Below are positions 6,280-11,340 of a DNA stretch of 11,340 bases, one piece after another. Source of the stretch: Pelagophyceae sp. CCMP2097 (lineage: Eukaryota > Sar > Pelagophyceae); contig MU657838.1 in the NCBI GenBank assembly GCA_026770575.1, positions 8,255 through 19,594 of the forward strand. The letters run 5' to 3'. The first letter of the stretch is position 1. Each line of letters starts with the position of its first letter. The notes below the pieces were generated by a model. The model saw nothing but the letters and a program-made list of their open reading frames with translations, was not told where the DNA came from and made no database searches. The position numbers and the translations under genes were made by a program.

Positions 6280-9200
6280 TTAAGATCGGCATTCTTTTCT
6301 CGAAGCTTTCAGGCGGGATGTCTTTTCTCGGAGGTAGGCGGCCCTTTGCATTTCCGTCTCGAGCCTGTCCCATTCGAAAAACGGCACTTGGACCACGCTC
6401 CAGCCCAGGCCGCCGAGCAGCCGCGCGCGCGCCTAGGCGGCGGAATCCACCGAATGATCGAGATGCCGGCTTTCGACCTCTAGGTGCCACGTTTCCAGAA
6501 TGCCCACGCGGCCTTAAAACCTGGGCCCTGCCGTCCAATTTACCCTCTTCAGCGTATTCGTCCTTGCAGTTGGCAAGGTAGTTTGTGGGTCCGACGAACT
6601 CGACGCATCTCTTCTCCGCCGGCTTGGCCATCAGCACGGCCACACCCTCGGCGGAGACCTACGCGGGCACGGTCGGGACCGACGCCACTTTTAAGAGGAG
6701 CCACTTTGTAGAGGGCGCGGCGGAGTGCGTGCGCGTCAAAGTCGTGTTTCCAGCCGATGCCCACCAGCGCCTCGGAGACGTCTAAAGCGTCGCGGCAAGG
6801 CGCCAGACGCTCCGGAGCCAGCCCTTTGGCGTGTCTTTGTAAAAGCAGCGCGAGTGCAGTCTCCGGCGCGTCGGCAGCCAGAAACGCGCGCACGTCGTTC
6901 CACCTTGCTAAAGTCGAAGGATTGCAAGTCGACATGTCGACCGCCTCTGCGACGGAGTCCATCAGGGCCGTTTCTGAGGCGCCCGCCGTGGCGTACGCCC
7001 ACGCGAGCAGCGATAAACCTTCGGCGTCCATCGACGCTTCTCGACCGCTTCCTTGGACTTTTAAACTTTTAAACGCCACCTTCTCGACCGCTTCCTTGGC
7101 CACGGCCTCGAAGATTCGCGGCGATGGGGCGCCGAGGGCGGCGTACGACCATGCGACGTTTAAAAGTTGGTCGAGCGTGAAATCGTGCATCTTCGACAGG
7201 ACACAAATCTCGGCCCATTCAAAAAGTTCAACGCCATCAAACCCCGCTTTCGCATACGCCCAGAGGAAGTTGGACAGCTGCGCCGCGTCCATCTTCGGCA
7301 GCTTGCGTCTGGATTCCGATTCCACGGCGGCAAAGAGGGGGGGGTCTGAGACGCCCGCTTTCGAAAAGGCCCACACGATGGCGGATAAGTCGCGCGACTT
7401 CAACGTCGTGATTCTGGAGACCGCTTCGGTCGAAACGGCCTCGAAGAGCGCCGGCGATTTCATCCCTTGCGTGGCGAAAACAAAAGTCACGTCCGTCAGG
7501 CTCCGCGCGTCGAAAATCCGAATCTTCCGAACACATTCGACAGAAACGGCCTCGAATAAAGCCGGCGCGGGGATGCCCGCCCTGGAAAACGCGCAGACCT
7601 AGGCATTCCGGCATCATTCGCGCATCATTCGCCGTGGCGGCCCCGAGGTGCCCGCGCCTCTCGCGCTCCAGGCATGGCCGCTTCCGGCATCACCGCCGCT
7701 TCTGGTTTGCCCTTGGCGCGGCCTTTGACGAGGTTGGCGAGGTTGCGCGGCTGGAACGAATTCATTTTCCCCGGGGCAACGACGGCGACTGCTTCAAAAA
7801 GCGCCGGGGCGGGGAAACCCGCTTTGGCAAAGGCCCAGACAGTGTTCGCGAGCTCCTGCGGGTAGAAGGCCTCGACGTTTTTTACAGACTCGTCTGCGAC
7901 GGCTTGGAACAGCAGCGGCGGTCTCAAGCCCGCGTTGGCAAAGGCCCAGATGACGTTTGCGAGGGTTTGAGGGTGGAATTTGCCAATCTTGTTCAAAGAT
8001 GCAAGGGCCAAGGCGTCGAAGAGCGGCTTGGAATGGACACCCGCCTTGGAAAACGCCCAGGCGGTGTTGGAGAGCTCTTGCGGTTTGAACCTTGCCAGCT
8101 TCCCGACCGCTTCCGCCGCCAAAGCTTCAAACAACACCGGCGCATCCACCCGCGCCGTCGCAAACGCCCAGGCGGTGTTGGAAAGGTGCTGCGCCTCAAA
8201 GGCGTGGATGGTCTTGGGCGATATCGCCGCGATTGCGCCAAAGAGGGAGGGCGCTTCGACGCCCGCCTTTGCAAAGGCCCAGGCGGTGTTCGCTAAAGCC
8301 TGCGGCGTAAACGATTCGATCTTGGCGACAGCCGCGGCGGCGATGGCTTGGAATAGTAGAGGCGCGGGGACGTCCGCGGTCACCTAGTGGCGCGCCTCCG
8401 GTCGCAAAGCGCAAAGCGTTCCGCTCCGGCACTCGTCTCGGACGACTCCGTCGTCTTTGGGAGTTCGGTTCTTGGGCCCCTCGATGGTTTCCCGGCTCGG
8501 GCCCCTTTCCGGCTCGACGCTGCTCGAGACGTAGGCCCACGTGACGTTCGAAAGGTTCTGCGAATCAAACTCCGCAATCTTCGCCACCGATTCCAACGCC
8601 GCCGCTTCAAAGAAAGCCGGCGAGTCGACGCCCGCCTTGGCGAAGGCCCAGACCGTGTTGGCGAGCGCCTGCGAGTTTGGGGTCTTGTACGCCCCTCCGG
8701 TCCCCCCGGCGCGCAGCCTCCGGACTCTGTCGTGGCGCGCCTGGGAGTTCAAGTCGGCGATGTTCTTGGTCGCTTGTGCGGCGATTGCGTCGAAGAGCGG
8801 CTCCTCTCGAGCGACTTGGGCTTTGGCGAACGACCAGACGAGGTTCGCCAGCTCCTGCGCCTTCAAGTCGCAAACCTTGGCCTCGGCCTCCACGGCGACG
8901 GCTTTGAAGAGAGCAAAGGCCTTTACGCCGTTGGTAGAGTACGCCCAGACCAGATTGGAGAGGTTCTGCGCCGTAAAAGACGAAAGCATCGCCGGCGCCG
9001 CGTCCGCCACGGCGGCAAAGAGCGCAGGCGCGGCGAACTTGAGCTTGGCGGCACCCCAGACCCTAGGTTACGAATTGAAAGGCGGGGGTTCCAAGCCCCG
9101 CCTCGCCGTTCCGCTGCGACGGTTTCCCGCTTGGGCGCTGCGCTTCACGCGTTCGCCAGCCCTCGAGCCTCCCACGCCGCCCCATCACTCCGGATACTTT

Positions 9201-10024
9201 CCGCCGCAAAGTCGGCGAGCTGCAGCGTTTGGGGCGCCAGGGAAGGGTGCCACGTCTTTCGGAGGACACCCAGGCGATACCTAATCGTCGCAAAGGCGAT
9301 TCGTCGAGGATCAGACGCAAAGGGGCGCACAGCGCCGTGGCGACGTTGATGGCGTCGAAGCTGCCGCCGGCGTTTTTGAAGAGGTCTAAAATGTTCGAGG
9401 CGGACTTGGCGGTGATGAGCTCGTTGTTGATCGAACAAGCCGCTTCCTTAACCGACCGCGCGCGCCTCTTCGCTGCGGAAATCTCGGCCGCGGCTAAACC
9501 GGCCCTCGCCGCCGCCGCTTTTGACGCCGCGAGCTTGTTGGCGTCTGGGGTGGATTGGAGTGCGACGCTGATCGTCGAATCTCCCATGCTTGCCCCGTCC
9601 ATCGCCGCCCACACGTCCGAGGCGCGGTCCGCGTCGACCTAGCGGCGGCGTGGCAACGACGGTCCTCTTGCAGCACCCGTCGGCCAAAGGGCGTCAATCG
9701 AGCGCGGCTCCGCTCTCACGCTTGACACTCGGACGCCGCCCCTCGCTTCGACGAGGGCGAATCCCGTCGTCTGGCCGCCGCGGTTGCGTTGCAGGCGCAC
9801 GTCGCGGACGTCGCAGTGCTGGAAGCTGTAGGCGAGGCCGTCGGTGGCAGCGCGAGGCCCTGCCCGGGAAACCCGTCATCTCCGCGTACGCACGCTTTGC
9901 GCACGTCATCCTCGGTGGCGGCCGGCGGCAGGTCGCGCACGATGAGCTCGATGCTGGGGGCTTGCGCCGCATGACCCGCGGCAAAGCGGCGCACGGCGAT
10001 GCGGCGCGCCGGACGCAGCAGCAT
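6280..10024 (-). CDS. Intron-rich RRM, heptatricopeptide-like repeat and RAP-domain protein, probably mitochondrial (10 exons)
   Basis: Proposed exons, 5' to 3' on the minus strand: 10024-9894, 9825-9747, 9638-9331, 9280-9149, 9062-8741, 8668-8531, 8383-7730, 7598-6705 (or 6729), 6658-6521, 6432-6280. This gives 982 residues (974 with the alternative). The frame upstream of 10024 begins at TTG, so the ATG at 10024 is chosen; it starts MLLRPARRIAVRRFAAGHAA, arginine-rich without acids, a mitochondrial-type presequence. The RRM (about 25-95) is rebuilt across two introns: IELIVRDLPPAATEDDVRKA, FQHCDVRDVRL, TTGFALVE, then DVWAAMDG. About 16 repeats follow (cores such as ALANTVWAFAKAG), more diverged than in the neighbour. 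The C-terminus is a RAP domain with LLGGLGWSVVQVPFFEWDRL and AAYLREK. The usual VEFDGPTHYL motif reads VEFVGPTNYL, so the conserved Asp and His are lost. Every join restores alignment to the neighbouring paralogue, arguing against a pseudogene. The predicted role is organelle RNA binding. Confidence 0.85.
6433..6520 (-). other. Right RAP gene intron 9 (88 nt)
   Basis: The donor is GCCCAG|GTTTTA and the acceptor CCGCCTAG|GCGCGC, phase 0. The join gives KLDGRAQARARLLGGLGW, aligning with VLDGKSKAKERLLRRLGW of the paralogue. Confidence 0.83.
6659..6704 (-). other. Right RAP gene intron 8 (46 nt; or 70 nt with a GC donor)
   Basis: The acceptor is CGCGTAG|GTCTCC, phase 0, giving VSAEGVAVLMAKP. The GT donor is TACAAA|GTGGCT (6704). 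An alternative GC donor, GCGCAC|GCACTC (6728), removes eight further residues (ALRRALYK) and gives HDFDAHVSAEGV, closer in length to HEFEHVTPEGI of the paralogue. Confidence 0.65.
7037..7099 (-). repeat. 20-bp direct repeat read in two frames within a coding repeat
   Basis: CTTCTCGACCGCTTCCTTGG (plus strand) occurs at 7037-7056 and 7080-7099, identical, 43 bp apart, on either side of a TTTAAAAG doublet (minus-strand sense). Copy 7080-7099 encodes KEAVEK in frame; copy 7037-7056 is read in another frame as part of GSGREA. The repeat unit here is 13 residues longer than usual. Confidence 0.8.
7599..7729 (-). other. Right RAP gene intron 7 (131 nt)
   Basis: The donor is AACCTC|GTCAAA and the acceptor GCCTAG|GTCTGC, phase 0. 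The join gives NLANLVCAFSRAGIPAPALF, a proper repeat whose usual Trp is Cys. Confidence 0.83.
8384..8530 (-). other. Right RAP gene intron 6 (147 nt)
   Basis: The donor is GCCTAC|GTCTCG and the acceptor GCCACTAG|GTGACC, phase 0. The join gives NVTWAYVTADVPAPLLFQAI at correct repeat length. The length is a multiple of three, but retention meets the TAG of the acceptor in frame. Confidence 0.83.
8665..8749 (-). repeat. 13-bp direct repeats flanking the 72-nt insert
   Basis: On the minus strand AACTCCCAGGCGC (8749-8737) recurs as AACTCGCAGGCGC (8677-8665), exactly 72 nt apart. Both copies carry a CAG|GC that can act as a splice boundary, a layout expected from tandem duplication or from insertion with target-site duplication. 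Confidence 0.75.
8669..8740 (-). other. Right RAP gene intron 5 (72 nt, GC-AG) or in-frame insertion
   Basis: Exact removal of 72 nt restores NSQALANTVWAFAKAG at the proper repeat spacing. The boundaries would be CAG|GCGCGC and TCGCAG|GCGCTC, a GC-AG intron. The segment is a multiple of three with no stop, so retention would add 24 basic residues instead. It is flanked by a 13-bp direct repeat (8737-8749 and 8665-8677, one mismatch). Confidence 0.6.
9063..9148 (-). other. Right RAP gene intron 4 (86 nt)
   Basis: The donor is AACGC|GTGAAG and the acceptor ACCTAG|GGTCTG, phase 2. The join gives GLANAVWGAAKLKFAAPALF, matching ELANTCWGIAKIGNVEAPALF in the paralogue. Confidence 0.87.
9281..9330 (-). 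other. Right RAP gene intron 3 (50 nt)
   Basis: The donor is GCGCT|GTGCGC and the acceptor CGATTAG|GTATCG, phase 2. The join gives ATALYRLGVLRKTW, matching ATSLHRLGVLSRSF of the paralogue. Very short for a spliceosomal intron. Confidence 0.85.
9639..9746 (-). other. Right RAP gene intron 2 (108 nt, possible GC donor)
   Basis: The acceptor is CCGCTAG|GTCGAC, phase 0. Two donors are possible: GAA|GCGAGG (9746), which gives the same RRM spacing as the paralogue (13 residues between GFA(L/F)V and MDG), or GGC|GTCCGA (9734), which adds four residues. The GC donor fits better; the GT donor is more orthodox. Confidence 0.6.
9826..9893 (-). other. Right RAP gene intron 1 (68 nt)
   Basis: The donor is AAAGC|GTGCGT and the acceptor CCTACAG|CTTCCAG, phase 2. 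The join gives DDVRKAFQHCDVRDVRL, restoring the Phe that follows RKA in RRMs (RRAF in the paralogue). A later CAG would lose it. Confidence 0.8.
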
Positions 10025-10213
10025 CGCCGACGACGAGGCGGGCTCAAGGGCGAAGAGGCCTGCTCTCGACGCTCGTCTCCGGGCGATCTCGAGAGGGTCC
10101 TGGGTCAAGTCCGGCCTTTCGTCTCGTGTCGTCTCCTCAGGCTTGCCTTGCAGAATCGCCAAAAGCCTGCGATTTTTGGCATTAATATTGACCGGTACCA
10201 CGAGTTGACGCCG

Positions 10214-10229
10214 CAATGCGGCCGCATTG
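10214..10229. promoter_or_regulatory. 16-bp perfect palindrome upstream of the intron-rich RAP gene
   Basis: CAATGCGGCCGCATTG is a perfect dyad about 190 bp upstream of the ATG at 10024 and next to the AT-rich tract. A related GCCGCAT follows at 10232-10238. A regulatory role is inferred from symmetry and placement. Confidence 0.45.
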
Positions 10230-10277
10230 ATGCCGCATGTTGGTCAGGGTGCGCCGGAGCGCCGCGCGGGACCGAGG

Positions 10278-10408
10278 CCTCACGGAGACCGGAGGACCGA
10301 GGCCTCGCGGAGACCGGAGGCCTCGCGGAGACCGGAGGCCTCGAGGAGGCCCGAGGCCTCGAGGAGGCCCGAGGCCTCGCGGAGGCCGTCGCCTCGCGGA
10401 GGCTGTCG
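10278..10408. repeat. 18-bp minisatellite
   Basis: About seven units of CCTCGCGGAGACCGGAGG or close variants (CCTCGAGGAGGCCCGAGG twice) run across this interval, with one 7-bp interruption after the first unit and 17-bp units at the right end. The array is rich in GAGGCCTC-type dyads. It sits 250-385 bp upstream of the intron-rich RAP gene start. Confidence 0.88.
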
Positions 10409-10864
10409 CCGCCGGGGCCCCGAGGCTCCTCGCGGCAGAGAGGGGCGGAGTGCGACTCTGCCGGTCCGGCCGAGTCCGTGCGTACACGAGTGAGCTTCTG
10501 TGGTAAACGTCGGAAGAAGATGGACTCGGGCGTCTGCAGAAACTGACGTCCGGCCTCGGCGGCGAGCACCGTCGATTAACGACGCCCTACCGCGAGGATC
10601 CGTGGTTCCTCCGCGACGTCAGTCGAGCGGCTGCGACGCAGCTGCGCCACTGCTCGGCCGGCCCGGGCGAAAAGTCGAAAAGTCCATCGTCGCCGAGTCG
10701 AGGCTCGGTCCGACGTCTCAATTTCTCAGACGTCGACTGCGCCCCTGCGGCCCCCGACTCACGATCCGGCGACGACTCGCGTGTAAAGGTCTCCAGCCGC
10801 TCGAAGCGTGGTGTCAAAGAAGCCCATGTGTTGCTGCATAGAGTGATCCGGGATATCGCACCCG

Positions 10865-10968
10865 AAATCTCCTCTGGGCCCGCCGTCGGCGCTGCGCCGG
10901 CGTCCGGCGTCGAGACGCCGGAGAGGCCCGCGGCCAGGCCTCGGCCCGGGCCAAATCTCCTCTGGGCC
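10865..10968. repeat. 16-bp direct repeat enclosing a GC hairpin
   Basis: AAATCTCCTCTGGGCC occurs at 10865-10880 and 10953-10968, identical, period 88. Between them, CCGGCGTC (10904-10911) and GACGCCGG (10914-10921) form an 8-bp stem with a 2-nt gap. Confidence 0.75.
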
Positions 10969-11078
10969 AGCCGGCTTTGCACCGGCCCGGCCGACTGCGA
11001 TGCTTTGCTTACGTTCCGATTACGCGTCTCCGCCTCGTCATTCCGGCGGTCCGCCGCCAACGGGCAGTGAACGTTCGG

Positions 11079-11340
11079 TCAACCAGAGCCTTCGGCGAGC
11101 CGCGCCTCGAGGGCTTCGACCGCCGCCGCCGCGCCGGCTTGCCCCTTTGCCGCGGCGCGCTTGAAGAAGCGCAGCGCCTCGTGGTCGTCCCGCGGCACGC
11201 CGTGGCCCTCTCCGTATAACACACCGAGGTTGAAGAGCGCGTTTGGGTGGCCCTGCGCCGCGGCGAGGCGGTACCACCGCATGGCTTCCTCGTCCGACTG
11301 GGCCACGCCGTTGCCAATGTAGAACATGCGGCCGAGGTTG
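11079..11340 (-). CDS. Sel1-repeat protein, C-terminal part (runs off right edge)
   Basis: The minus-strand frame is open from the right edge to a TGA at 11079-11081, giving 86 visible residues. It shows a Sel1-like repeat: NLGRMFYIGNGVAQSDEEAM then RWYRLAAAQGHPNALFNLG, followed by VLYGEGHGVPRDDHEALRFF and KRAAAKGQAGAAAAVEALEA. The alternating NLG.(M/L)Y..G.GV..D..EA..(W/F)(Y/F)..AA..G pattern with a period of about 36 is characteristic. Sel1 (TPR-like) solenoids mediate protein-protein contacts; the partner and pathway are unknown. The protein ends shortly after the second visible repeat with LEARLAEGSG. The M at 11327 is inside a repeat and is unlikely to be the true start. Confidence 0.88.
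   Translation of the reverse strand, partial: NLGRMFYIGNGVAQSDEEAMRWYRLAAAQGHPNALFNLGVLYGEGHGVPRDDHEALRFFKRAAAKGQAGAAAAVEALEARLAEGSG

Larger units (their letters stand above)
10025..11078. promoter_or_regulatory. Intergenic region upstream of the intron-rich RAP gene
   Basis: About 1 kb lies between this gene's start and the stop of the Sel1 gene. It holds an AT-rich tract (10171-10190), a 16-bp palindrome (10214-10229), an 18-bp minisatellite (10278-10408), a 16-bp direct repeat (10865-10880 and 10953-10968) and a GC hairpin (10904-10921). Open frames on both strands exist because the minisatellite period is a multiple of three and the DNA is GC-rich. I recognise no protein family in them. 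A 5' UTR exon is possible. Confidence 0.5.

Noticed and set aside
6757..9349. Plus-strand open frames antisense to the right RAP gene (for example 6757-7602, 7634-8296, 8387-9349)
   Set aside because: They mirror the repeat coding sequence and lack recognisable domains.
6280..10024. Pseudogene call for the right RRM-repeat-RAP region because of many frame changes
   Set aside because: Each frame change coincides with a GT/GC...AG segment whose removal exactly restores alignment with the neighbouring paralogue, and no unexplained stop remains.
9590..10546. 318-codon plus-strand frame
   Set aside because: It is antisense to the RRM exons and runs through the 18-bp minisatellite, whose period keeps frames open. 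The protein is low-complexity and Arg/Gly-rich.

Overview
The window looks like nuclear DNA of a GC-rich, compact-genome eukaryotic alga with a secondary plastid. The evidence is short spliceosomal introns, organelle RNA-binding proteins built from RRM, 37-residue helical repeats and a RAP domain, a sigma-70 factor interrupted by introns, and an N-terminal signal peptide ending just before a phenylalanine, as in plastid proteins of heterokont-type algae. A pelagophyte-like stramenopile is my best guess. A haptophyte or dinoflagellate cannot be excluded, and no species can be named from this sequence alone.

Layout, left to right: (1) the start of a WD40-repeat gene leaving the left edge on the minus strand (1-296); (2) a divergent intergenic region with a 12-bp palindrome; (3) a plus-strand sigma-70 gene that I rebuilt as four exons (696-2456), giving a 467-residue protein with regions 2, 3 and 4; (4) a gene-poor stretch of about 1.25 kb between convergent 3' ends; (5) an intronless minus-strand gene (3706-5643) for a 645-residue signal peptide-RRM-repeat-RAP protein carrying seven nearly identical 111-bp repeat units; (6) a second minus-strand gene of the same architecture (6280-10024), broken across reading frames by nine short introns, which I rebuilt by alignment to its neighbour (about 974-982 residues, about 16 repeats); (7) about 1 kb of noncoding DNA with a palindrome and an 18-bp minisatellite; (8) the 3' end of a Sel1-repeat gene (minus strand) leaving the right edge.

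Functionally, the sigma factor should direct the bacterial-type plastid RNA polymerase. The RRM-repeat-RAP proteins should bind and process or stabilise organelle transcripts. The two tandem paralogues differ at their N-termini: one has a signal peptide plus F motif (plastid-like), the other an arginine-rich presequence (mitochondrion-like). The window may therefore be a small cluster for organelle gene expression in which a duplicated RNA-binding factor has been split between organelles. Intron structure is the other notable theme: 46-147 nt introns, mostly ending in TAG, several best explained by GC rather than GT donors, and one flanked by direct repeats. All gene models are manual and untested by transcript data.
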